Made by a program: the position numbers and the translations under genes
Part shown: one piece after another, positions 7,624-13,046 of the stretch
Position numbering within the stretch: position 1 is the stretch's first letter
Layout: each line of letters opens with the position of its first letter
The notes under the pieces: generated by a model
What the model saw: the letters and a program-made list of their open reading frames with translations, nothing else
Database searches by the model: none
Told to the model about the DNA's origin: nothing
NCBI GenBank assembly: GCA_031553565.1
Contig: JAVBLK010000021.1
Location: forward strand, 1 to 13,046
Direction: 5' to 3'
DNA: 13,046 nucleotides
Source of the DNA: JAVBLK01 sp031553565
GTDB lineage: Bacteria; Bacillota; Clostridia; Christensenellales; DUVY01

Positions 7624-8976
7624 TTACCTTTTTAACGCATACAGCGCGACCGCAATCTCGGTGCGCTTTTTAAACAGCCTGCAAGCGATGCTGTACGGCG
7701 CGCCGTCCTTCTCGAAATTTACCGACGCCGCCGCGCATCCGCCGCCGCAATAATACTTTGCCCAGCAGTTTTTACACTCGTCGCGGTTTACGACGGCGTA
7801 CTGCGGGACTGTCTTTTCCGGCGCGGCAGGCTTAAAGCCGTTCCCGTCCAAAACGCCCATAAGGTACCCCGCCTTCCCGTCGAACTGATGGCAGGGATAG
7901 ACGCTGCCGTCAGGCGACACCGCCGCGTATTCGCCGCCCGCGCCGCAGCCCTTTATCAGTTTTTCGCGGCAGGGCGCGCCGTCCAGGTCTATTCTGAAAT
8001 GGAAAAAATCAGGCGCGGCGCCGCCCTTTTCAATTAAGTAGCCGGCCAGTTTTTCGTATTCCCGGTATATCGCGGGCAGATGTTCTTCCTTTATCGCCAA
8101 AGCGTGGCTTTCGGGCAGCGCGACCGGCTCGAAGGAAATATACCTGAATCCCGCGCTGTCGAGCGCCTTTACGTCCTCGGTAAAATCCAGGTTCTTATTC
8201 GTGAAGGTGCCGCGGATAAAATAGTCGCCCGTCCTGTCTTTTATAAGGCTACGCGCGTTTTCAGAAATAATATTATAATAGTTCCTGCCGTCGGCGGAAA
8301 CACGTATAAGATTATGCACGCTTTCCCTGCCGTCTATACTGATGACGACGTTAGAAAACTCGGCGTTGATAAAGGCGGCTTTGTCCTTGTCAAGGTTTAT
8401 TCCGTTTGTTGTTATGGTAAAACGGAAGTTTTTTTTATGCTGCCTTTCCAGCCCCCGCGCATACTTTACCGCCGCTTTGACCACGCCGAAGTTTAAGAGC
8501 GGCTCGCCGCCGAAAAAGTCGATCTCCAGGTTGCGGCGGTTACCGCTGCGGCTTATCAAAAAGTCTACAGCCGCCTTTGCCGTCGTTTCGCTCATCATTG
8601 CCTGTCCGCCGCCGTAAGTCCCGCCGTCCGCAAAGCAATAGCCGCACCTAAGGTTGCACGTATGGCAGACGTTCAGACAAAGCGCCTTGATGACCTGCCC
8701 TCCGGCTGTACGGCCTTTCTCCTTAAGAGACGGCTGCCCGTCTTTCAAAAGCGCGCCTTCCGAAAAAAGCAAGCCGTCCCCGATAAGCCGGGACAGCTCA
8801 AAATCCGCCCCTTCGATCTCGGGGGCGGAAAATTTGCTTAGTTTGTACTCATTTTCAGGAGTGTCGTCCGTGCGCCTTATGATAAGGTAATGCGTCAGTT
8901 CGTCAAGCTCGAAAACGCTGCCGCTTTCAGTGTCAACGGCAAAATACTTATCTAACGCTTGAAATGTGTGAACCAT
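7624..8976 (-). CDS. scfB: SCIFF peptide maturase, radical SAM/SPASM enzyme (thioether-forming)
   Basis: This enzyme uses S-adenosylmethionine and iron-sulfur clusters to install thioether cross-links in the adjacent SCIFF peptide (ranthipeptide-type RiPP maturation). Starting at ATG 8976, it has 450 residues. Residues 1-80 form an N-terminal peptide-recognition region beginning MVHTFQALDKYF. The radical SAM cluster motif CNLRCGYC uses C107, C111 and C114, and GGEP lies at 156-159. A SPASM/twitch region (about 336-432) has cysteines at 336, 344, 362, 401, 404, 410, 414 and 432, including VSPDGSVYPCHQF and CKNCWAKYYCGGGC, enough for two auxiliary clusters. An upstream in-frame codon at 9012 would add 12 residues from inside scfA, but family members begin near MVH. 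The gene overlaps scfA by 29 nt in another frame, so translation is probably coupled. Length and motifs are normal. Confidence 0.95.
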   Translation of the reverse strand: MVHTFQALDKYFAVDTESGSVFELDELTHYLIIRRTDDTPENEYKLSKFSAPEIEGADFELSRLIGDGLLFSEGALLKDGQPSLKEKGRTAGGQVIKALCLNVCHTCNLRCGYCFADGGTYGGGQAMMSETTAKAAVDFLISRSGNRRNLEIDFFGGEPLLNFGVVKAAVKYARGLERQHKKNFRFTITTNGINLDKDKAAFINAEFSNVVISIDGRESVHNLIRVSADGRNYYNIISENARSLIKDRTGDYFIRGTFTNKNLDFTEDVKALDSAGFRYISFEPVALPESHALAIKEEHLPAIYREYEKLAGYLIEKGGAAPDFFHFRIDLDGAPCREKLIKGCGAGGEYAAVSPDGSVYPCHQFDGKAGYLMGVLDGNGFKPAAPEKTVPQYAVVNRDECKNCWAKYYCGGGCAAASVNFEKDGAPYSIACRLFKKRTEIAVALYALKR

Positions 8977-9124
8977 TGCGTATTCTCTTTTGCTCGCACA
9001 CCTGGTTGCCAACGGTGCAGCTGGTCTTGCACGCCGACTGGCAGGAAGTCTGGCATTCGCCGCAGTTCGATTTTTCCGCGCACTTTTTTAAAGGTTCTTT
9101 TGCAATGATCTTGATATGCTTCAT
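8948..9124 (-). CDS. scfA: SCIFF ranthipeptide precursor (six-cysteines-in-forty-five), extended form
   Basis: This small precursor peptide is the substrate of the following radical SAM maturase. Its 58 residues begin MKHIKIIAKEPLKK and contain the family signature CGECQTSCQSACKTSCTVGN, with cysteines at 21, 24, 28, 32, 36 and 43 and T37. In the clostridial relative thermocellin the cross-link is a Cys-Thr thioether; the C32/T37 pair is the obvious equivalent here. Two features are odd. C15 adds a seventh cysteine in the leader part. The peptide also runs 14 residues past the usual C-E end (residues 45-58), because its frame stays open into the first 29 nt of scfB. The start is clear: ATG at 9124 with AGGAG 5 nt upstream (9130-9134). 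It sits behind a long repeat-filled leader and its own promoter at 9488-9516. Confidence 0.93.
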   Translation of the reverse strand: MKHIKIIAKEPLKKCAEKSNCGECQTSCQSACKTSCTVGNQVCEQKRIRNGSHISSVR

Positions 9125-9158
9125 AAAAACTCCTGCGGTAATTCCGCTTTTTTTCTTC

Positions 9159-9322
9159 TTAGGAAACGCTGATTAAATGAGATAAATTTTGACCGAGTAT
9201 TTTTCAGACATAAAACGGCTTGTTTTTGAAGGCAATAGCAGAGCTATTGACAAGAAAAGAAGACGTTTTAGGTCGAAAAAGACGATGCGTCAAAGTTCTA
9301 TCGAATTAATCAGCGGTTACTT
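9159..9322 (+). repeat. Dispersed repeat copy 2 (tandem with copy 3, upstream of scfA)
   Basis: This is a full copy with terminal inverted repeats. The left end reads TTAGGAAACGCTGATTAA and the right end GAATTAATCAGCGGTTACTT. Internally it has TTTTTCAGACATAAAACGG, GGCTTGTTTTTG, the hairpin CAATAGC-AGA-GCTATTG (9233-9249) and GTCGAAAAAGAC. It is nearly identical to copy 4 at the right edge of the window, and joined head to tail to copy 3. There is no open reading frame of note. It lies within the predicted scfA transcript, transcribed as the complement of the sequence given. Confidence 0.9.
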
Positions 9323-9485
9323 AGGAAACGCTGATTAAATGAGATTAATTTAGAGCAAGTATTTTTCAGTATGAAAACGGCTTGTTTTTGCAGCAAATAG
9401 TAGAACTATTTGCAAAAAAAGAAGATGCTTTCAGGCGAAAAAGACGCCGCTGTAAATTATACCGAATTATTCAGAGTTTCCTTAT
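9321..9485 (+). repeat. Dispersed repeat copy 3 (tandem with copy 2)
   Basis: This more diverged full copy begins TTAGGAAACGCTGATTAAAT and ends GAATTATTCAGAGTTTCCTTA. Its central hairpin CAAATAGT-AGA-ACTATTTG (9394-9412, one more G-C pair outside) differs from copy 2 at several stem positions, yet every change keeps pairing. A second hairpin, GGCG-AAAAAGA-CGCC, is better formed here than the GTC/GAC version in copies 2 and 4. The right end abuts the -10 box of the promoter at 9488-9516. The predicted start of transcription is therefore inside the terminal repeat. Confidence 0.9.
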
Positions 9486-9487
9486 GT

Positions 9488-9516
9488 ATTATAAGCTATC
9501 CGCGCGGATTTATCAA
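9488..9516 (-). promoter_or_regulatory. Sigma-70-type promoter for scfAB with a palindrome in the spacer
   Basis: The minus strand reads TTGATA (9511-9516), a 17-nt spacer and TATAAT (9488-9493). The spacer contains the perfect 12-bp palindrome ATCCGCGCGGAT (9498-9509), a plausible operator for a dimeric regulator. The region between the membrane-protein operon (ending at 9550) and scfA (9125-9549, 425 nt) holds only this promoter and the two repeat copies. A small GCGG/CCGC hairpin (9135-9147) also lies beside the scfA ribosome site. Confidence 0.75.
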
Positions 9517-9549
9517 GCCTATATACCGATTTACTTAAAATTTTTGACC

Positions 9550-9972
9550 TCAGCCCGCGCCCGTTCCCGGATCAACGTATTTTAATTGCCGCACCGCCGC
9601 GGTTATAACGAGTATACAGATTGCTATTAAAGGCGTCAGTAAAAATACCGGCGTCCCGCCCCCGTCCTGTATCAGTAATAATATCCCGATACCGCACAGA
9701 AGCAGCAGAAAACAAGATATTGCAAGAGCAACCTTAGAAAAAGTGTCTTTCTTTTTCCGCTTTTTGTGCTTTATTACGTAATAGATACAGAATACTATCC
9801 CTATTCCCGCCGCAGACAGCACCGGTATAACATACAGCATGACCGCGCGGGCGGCGGAGCCTGCAAACAGACCCGCAAGCCAGCAATACGCCAAGAAAAA
9901 GCCGCATATGACAAGAGCGGCAGAAAAACCTGTTATATATAAAACGAATGCGCTTTTCCTTAAAATTTTCAT
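9550..9972 (-). CDS. Four-helix membrane protein of unknown function, tail-less paralogue
   Basis: This 140-residue protein has hydrophobic segments at about 8-37, 42-67, 80-101 and 108-127, and a basic loop KHKKRKKK (68-75). I recognise no known family. It resembles the next two upstream genes in its basic N-terminus followed by a Y-(I/L)-x-G-F first helix, a basic loop after helix 2, and a YxDP or YKxP motif just after helix 4 (here KYVDPGTG). Unlike them it stops there and has no proline-rich tail. It is third in a tight three-gene unit (44 nt after its neighbour). The ATG at 9972 follows an AGGGAA ribosome site. No terminator is evident after it. Confidence 0.75.
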   Translation of the reverse strand: MKILRKSAFVLYITGFSAALVICGFFLAYCWLAGLFAGSAARAVMLYVIPVLSAAGIGIVFCIYYVIKHKKRKKKDTFSKVALAISCFLLLLCGIGILLLIQDGGGTPVFLLTPLIAICILVITAAVRQLKYVDPGTGAG

Positions 9973-10016
9973 CAGTATTCCCTATTCTATTATCTTAAAG
10001 TAAGCCTGCCGCATGT

Positions 10017-10679
10017 TTACCTTCTGTAAGGATCTTCCCCGTTTCGCTGCGGCGGATTTCCGTAGGGCGCGGGGTTTCCGTACGGGTCGGTGTAATTGCC
10101 CGCAAACTGCGCAGACTGCGGCGGCGGATACGGCGGCGGCGCCTGATCGTTTCCTTGCGGATTTCCGTAATATACCGGCTGGGCGTAACCCTGCGGCGGA
10201 TAGTATTGTCCGTATCGCGGAGGATAATTTTTCTCCCCGGCAGACGGGTCCTTGTAGCCTATCTGCAGGGCGGCGGCGACTATGATCAGCGGTATGCCGA
10301 TAATATACGTGACGCATGGCAAAAGGCCAAGCATAGAATCCTGAAACAACAGCGGTAATCCAACGAGATAGATCGAGCCTTCGAACATAAAACTGAGTCC
10401 GGCAAAAACTATTATAACGATCGAATACGCATTGCCCTTGCGGCGTTTCCGATGCCCTGAAACGAGGCCGAGGAAAACAAAACATGCCGCCAGCGCGATC
10501 ACGAGATAGAAAATCAGGACAGAGAGAAAGAACCGCGCAAGCAAATCCACGCCGTAGTTTCCGCTGCCGGGGTCGGCAAAAAAAATACCCAGCCTTATCA
10601 GGGCGTACCCGTACCAGAAGATGATCAGGAAAAACCCCGCGATATAATTTTTAAACGCGCTGTCACGGATCCTTTTCAT
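10017..10679 (-). CDS. Four-helix membrane protein with Pro/Tyr/Gly-rich C-terminal tail
   Basis: This 220-residue protein of unknown function has hydrophobic segments at about 12-34, 46-73, 85-110 and 117-140. They are followed by GYKDPSAGEK and a tail (about 144-220) rich in Pro, Tyr, Gly, Asn and Gln, with PPQGY, PPPYPPP and PYGNPP motifs. The tail is expected to be disordered. The start is the ATG at 10679, preceded by AGGAGG with 9-nt spacing (10689-10694); an upstream TTG would place the ribosome site inside the gene. It lies between two related genes, 48 nt after the first. Proline/tyrosine-rich tails on small membrane proteins are often interaction or clustering segments, but the role here is unknown. 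Confidence 0.8.
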   Translation of the reverse strand: MKRIRDSAFKNYIAGFFLIIFWYGYALIRLGIFFADPGSGNYGVDLLARFFLSVLIFYLVIALAACFVFLGLVSGHRKRRKGNAYSIVIIVFAGLSFMFEGSIYLVGLPLLFQDSMLGLLPCVTYIIGIPLIIVAAALQIGYKDPSAGEKNYPPRYGQYYPPQGYAQPVYYGNPQGNDQAPPPYPPPQSAQFAGNYTDPYGNPAPYGNPPQRNGEDPYRR

Positions 10680-10727
10680 ATACCTGTCCCTCCTAATTGC
10701 CAAATCAAGTAAATGAGCGGCGCAATG

Positions 10728-11378
10728 TTATCTAAAAGGATTGCCCCCGTTCCCCTGCGGCGGATAAGGGTATCGCCCCTGCGCGGGGTCGTGCGTGGTA
10801 GGCGGATACATCTGCTGCGGCGGATATTGATAAGGCTGATACGGCGGCTGTATATACTGCTGATACGGCGGATATTGCGGCTGTCCGTAAGGCGTATAGC
10901 CGCTCTGTCTGTGATCAGGCTGATAAGGGGATTGCCCGTACGGAATATAAGGCGCATGATAATCCGGATAACCGCCGGTAAAGGGCGGCTGCGGCGCGGG
11001 CTCTTTATAAGAAAGCTGCAGCGCGGCGCCTATGATCAGAAGTATCGGTATTGTCAGCGATAATATTGTACCTGCATATGCAATAAAGAAGAGCGACACG
11101 ATCGCCTCCAATATGGAAAGTATCAGCACGGCAATGTGCATGCCGTTGCCTATCGGCTGTTTGCGCCCCTTAACAGTATTAACAAGGAACGCGGTATCTA
11201 TGATAAGTATTGCAGCATAGAGCGCAACGACCCACCAAAGGCCGGAGCTGATATCACTGCTTCGAATAAATCCTGAAAGCATCATTATTATTAGAAAAGC
11301 GTATGCGTATGACACCAGCCTTGCGATAAAGCCGGTCAGATAAAGCGCATAAGTCGCTGTCCTGATTTTTTTATCCAT
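10728..11378 (-). CDS. Four-helix membrane protein with Pro/Tyr/Gln-rich C-terminal tail, first of three
   Basis: This 216-residue protein of unknown function has hydrophobic segments at about 10-38, 47-68, 79-102 and 105-122, then LSYKEPAPQPP and a 90-residue tail (127-216) dominated by Pro, Tyr and Gln, with repeated PYQ, YPPQ and PYGQ units. The match of helix layout and the post-helix YKEP motif with the two downstream genes suggests a tandem paralogous set. It is the promoter-proximal gene: the promoter at 11436-11464 lies 58 nt upstream, and AAAGGGGG serves as ribosome site before the ATG at 11378. Codon use looks similar to the neighbours, so transfer is not obvious. Confidence 0.8.
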   Translation of the reverse strand: MDKKIRTATYALYLTGFIARLVSYAYAFLIIMMLSGFIRSSDISSGLWWVVALYAAILIIDTAFLVNTVKGRKQPIGNGMHIAVLILSILEAIVSLFFIAYAGTILSLTIPILLIIGAALQLSYKEPAPQPPFTGGYPDYHAPYIPYGQSPYQPDHRQSGYTPYGQPQYPPYQQYIQPPYQPYQYPPQQMYPPTTHDPAQGRYPYPPQGNGGNPFR

Positions 11379-11435
11379 ATCAGAACCCCCTTTGAATTAA
11401 TCCCAATGCCACAACTATCAAGCGGTTCTATATAC

Positions 11436-11464
11436 ATTATATCCTACCGCCCGGCTTTTGGCAA
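11436..11464 (-). promoter_or_regulatory. Sigma-70-type promoter for the three membrane-protein genes
   Basis: The minus strand has TTGCCA (11459-11464), a 17-nt spacer and TATAAT (11436-11441). It follows directly after the terminator at 11487-11515, so it marks the start of a new transcription unit. Confidence 0.75.
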
Positions 11465-11486
11465 TACCTAAAATGTTCGTTCATAT

Positions 11487-11515
11487 AGAAAAGGCAGGGC
11501 GCGCACCCTGCCTTT
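11487..11515 (-). terminator. Rho-independent terminator after the TIGR04086-like gene
   Basis: A perfect 10-bp stem AAAGGCAGGG pairs with CCCTGCCTTT around a TGCGCG loop. On the minus strand it is followed by TCTAT after the TTT of the stem. It lies about 70 nt beyond the stop at 11588 and just before the next promoter, as expected for the end of a yajC-TIGR04086 transcript. Confidence 0.85.
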
Positions 11516-11587
11516 ATACCGCCGCATTATTATTTCTTACGCGGCCCGAAATTATAGGAACAAACTATAATAACCGCCTGGAAAGCC

Positions 11588-11980
11588 CTACGCTTTTTTC
11601 AGGTTTACCGCGATTATACCGCAGATGACGCCCATCGCCGTACCCAAAAGGATATCCCAAAGCAGTGTGATATTGACCGAAAACGGTTCGGTATCCATCA
11701 GCGAAAAGATGACGAACGCCAAAACGGAGTAAACGAGCCCGACAATGATCCCCTTTTTCCAGCCGTCCTTTCTTCCCTTGAAGCCCAGCATACAGCCCGT
11801 AAACAGCGAGACCGCGTTTATGATCTGCTTGATAGGCATCAGCCAGCCGTCGCCCATATTGGCCGCCACGATCAACAGGCCGAACAGAACGCTGAGCAGC
11901 AGCGCGACCAGAACCGATATAACGGCCGAAAACAGTAGCTGCATTAAAAAGCTTCTCTGCGGCCTTTCAACGTTTTCCAT
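11588..11980 (-). CDS. TIGR04086-like four-helix membrane protein
   Basis: This 130-residue integral membrane protein has hydrophobic segments at about 12-40, 48-67, 75-93 and 104-126, with short loops GFKGRKDGWKKG (66-77) and MDTEPF. The size, helix pattern and position between yajC and the SCIFF genes match the TIGR04086 family of Clostridia, whose function is unknown. The match is from memory of the family and its neighbourhood, not a search. The ATG at 11980 follows GGGGGT with about 9-nt spacing, and that ribosome site is part of a long hairpin (11991-12033). It is separated from yajC by 175 nt and ends before a strong terminator. Confidence 0.75.
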   Translation of the reverse strand: MENVERPQRSFLMQLLFSAVISVLVALLLSVLFGLLIVAANMGDGWLMPIKQIINAVSLFTGCMLGFKGRKDGWKKGIIVGLVYSVLAFVIFSLMDTEPFSVNITLLWDILLGTAMGVICGIIAVNLKKA

Positions 11981-11990
11981 AAATTAAACA

Positions 11991-12033
11991 CCCCCGGATA
12001 GAAATCTTCGTTATAAAGATTTATATTCGGGGG
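11991..12033 (-). promoter_or_regulatory. Hairpin that can sequester the ribosome site of the TIGR04086-like gene
   Basis: On the minus strand CCCCCG (12028-12033) pairs with CGGGGG (11991-11996), and AAATCTT pairs with AAGATTT inside it, leaving a 7-nt loop. The GGGGG is the only good ribosome site before the ATG at 11980. The fold would hide it, so translation may be controlled. Further upstream, CAGGCTTG/CAAGCCTG form an 8-bp inverted repeat (12049-12056 and 12093-12100). No clear promoter was found in this gap. Confidence 0.5.
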
Positions 12034-12155
12034 CACGATTATTTATGACAGGCTTGTCCTAAAAGTTGCGGGCTTTTTGTCTGCGCGGGCGGCAAGCCTG
12101 CTCCGTACCTGACGGCTTAAAACAGGGAGTGCAAATCAAGCGGCCGCGGGCGGGT

Positions 12156-12818
12156 CTATTTTTCGCTCTTGCCGGAGTCGCTGTCAACGCTGTTCCTGTT
12201 CTTTGCGGTTTTCTTTACAGGCTTGCCTTCCGGGGAGACATTCCCCTCGGAAGATATTCCGTCTGCGCCGCTTTCGCTGTATCCGGGGAAAACCTCGGCT
12301 CCGGGCTTAACGGGGGAGTGCGCGTTGTCGATCAGCGCCTGGACCTCCTCGTCGGTAGGCATCTTGATCTCTTCTGCCGGCTGGGCGGCCTGGGGTATAA
12401 GCTGCTCCGGCTTTAAAATCATACCGACCGCGCGGATATCATAGGTCACATAGGATTTATGCTGGCCGCCTGTTTCCAGTACGATATGCTTTTCTGTGGG
12501 CGAGATCACGATGACCTCGGTGATCTTGCCGATCACGCCGCCCTGCGTCATGATAAACACGCCGGGCTTAATGGTCTCCATCATGCTCTGGCCTTCCTTA
12601 ACCTGCTTTTTGCGGCGGAAGATATTAAAAACAAAAAAGGCGACTACTGCGACACCCAGGAAAATAAATATCCCGTATTGCTCTAAAAAGGTGGGTTCCA
12701 CCTCTGCCGCGGGGGTTGCGGGGTCTTCGGCAAACGCCTGTATCGCGTTGCCGAAAAATGCGACTGCCATAAAAACAAAGGCAATTATGGCCGCAAAGAG
12801 TTTTTTTGACTTTTTCAT
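12156..12818 (-). CDS. yajC: YajC-family preprotein translocase subunit with signal peptide and long tail
   Basis: YajC is a small membrane partner of the SecDF/SecYEG translocase. This 220-residue protein begins with KKSKK, a hydrophobic stretch and AFA-ED near residue 30, which looks like a cleavable signal peptide. An acidic linker follows, then a membrane helix (about 45-67), RRKKQ, and the conserved YajC domain (about 70-136) with PGVFIMTQGGVIGKI and VLETGG. Residues 137-220 are a hydrophilic tail rich in Glu, Ser, Pro and Lys. Ordinary YajC proteins are about 90-110 residues, so both ends are extended. The ATG at 12818 follows AGGAG at a rather long 12-nt spacing. Assignment to the YajC family rests on the central domain and gene context. 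Confidence 0.88.
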   Translation of the reverse strand: MKKSKKLFAAIIAFVFMAVAFFGNAIQAFAEDPATPAAEVEPTFLEQYGIFIFLGVAVVAFFVFNIFRRKKQVKEGQSMMETIKPGVFIMTQGGVIGKITEVIVISPTEKHIVLETGGQHKSYVTYDIRAVGMILKPEQLIPQAAQPAEEIKMPTDEEVQALIDNAHSPVKPGAEVFPGYSESGADGISSEGNVSPEGKPVKKTAKNRNSVDSDSGKSEK

Positions 12819-12842
12819 TATATTGGAATTCTCCTATTTTGT

Positions 12843-12870
12843 CGGGGCAAGGTCCTCCCCGCCCTTTTTT
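12843..12870 (+). terminator. Possible plus-strand terminator-like hairpin upstream of yajC
   Basis: CGGGG (12843-12847) pairs with CCCCG (12857-12861) and is followed by CCC and six T on the plus strand. No plus-strand gene reads into it in this window. It could equally be a structure in the yajC leader, where the T-run becomes an A-run. Reported only as a visible structure. Confidence 0.25.
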
Positions 12871-12885
12871 GATGCTTATATCGCG

Positions 12886-13046
12886 TAAGTAAACGCTGAT
12901 TAAAAGAGATAAATTTTGACCGAGTATTTTTCAGGCATAAAACGGCTTGTTTTTGAAGGCAATAGCAGAGCTATTGACGAAAAAAGAAGTTTTTTTAGGT
13001 CGAAAAAGACGATGCGTCAAAGTTCTATCGAATTAATCAGCGGTTA
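12886..13046 (+). repeat. Dispersed repeat copy 4 at the right edge of the window
   Basis: This copy is almost identical to copy 2 (9159-9322). It starts TAAGTAAACGCTGATTAAA and ends GAATTAATCAGCGGTTA exactly at the last base, and has the hairpin CAATAGC-AGA-GCTATTG (12960-12976). The main differences from copy 2 are near GACGAAAAAAGAAGTTTTTTT and the left terminus. It lies upstream of yajC. The right terminal repeat probably continues past the window. Confidence 0.9.

Noticed and set aside
9159..9485. Tandem repeats as a CRISPR array
   Set aside because: The units are about 160 bp, only two in tandem, diverged, with terminal inverted repeats and no spacers or cas genes.
9982..10485. Minus-strand open frame of 167 codons overlapping the middle membrane protein
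   Set aside because: It is another frame of the same region, Arg/Ala-rich with no membrane pattern, while the accepted frame has helices and a perfect AGGAGG before its ATG.

Overview
The window looks like part of a chromosome from a member of the Clostridia (Firmicutes), probably an uncultivated gut-type lineage. The main evidence is gene content and order. A SCIFF (six-cysteines-in-forty-five) peptide sits with its radical SAM maturase among yajC, a TIGR04086-type membrane protein, secD, secF, recJ and a Rel-type (p)ppGpp enzyme. This neighbourhood is typical of Clostridia. Strong AGGAGG ribosome sites, TTG starts and TATAAT promoters also fit. The lineage below class level is an inference.

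Every gene I can support is on the minus strand, so transcription runs from high to low coordinates. In that direction: a dispersed repeat (12886-13046); yajC (12156-12818); a TIGR04086-like membrane protein (11588-11980) behind a hairpin that can cover its ribosome site; a terminator (11487-11515) and a promoter (11436-11464). The promoter serves three related four-helix membrane proteins (11378 to 9550), two of which carry long Pro/Tyr/Gln-rich tails. Then come a promoter with a palindromic spacer (9488-9516), two tandem copies of the dispersed repeat lying in the leader of scfA, scfA (8948-9124) and the overlapping scfB (7624-8976). Next are another promoter (7535-7564), a leader that can fold as a three-way junction, secD and secF (1-nt overlap), recJ, a block of small hairpins (1993-2161), rel (254-1978) and a final repeat copy at the left edge.

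Functionally the window joins protein export (YajC, SecD, SecF accessory to SecYEG), a radical-SAM-made peptide (ScfA modified by ScfB), DNA repair (RecJ) and the stringent response (Rel). Several housekeeping proteins depart from textbook form. Rel goes from TGS almost directly to ACT, lacking the helical and zinc-finger region. SecD lacks the aspartate of the usual VDANVLIFER proton-relay motif. SecF has a 110-residue acidic tail. YajC has an apparent cleavable signal peptide and a long hydrophilic tail. The SCIFF peptide has a seventh cysteine and a C-terminal extension read from the start of the maturase gene.

The most unusual non-coding feature is a family of four direct copies of a roughly 160-bp repeat with terminal inverted repeats. 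Its central hairpin keeps pairing and an AGA loop while the stem sequence changes between copies. Copies lie at both ends of the window, which may mean the sequence ends where an assembly broke at this repeat. No tRNA, rRNA, CRISPR array, transposase gene or plus-strand gene was found.
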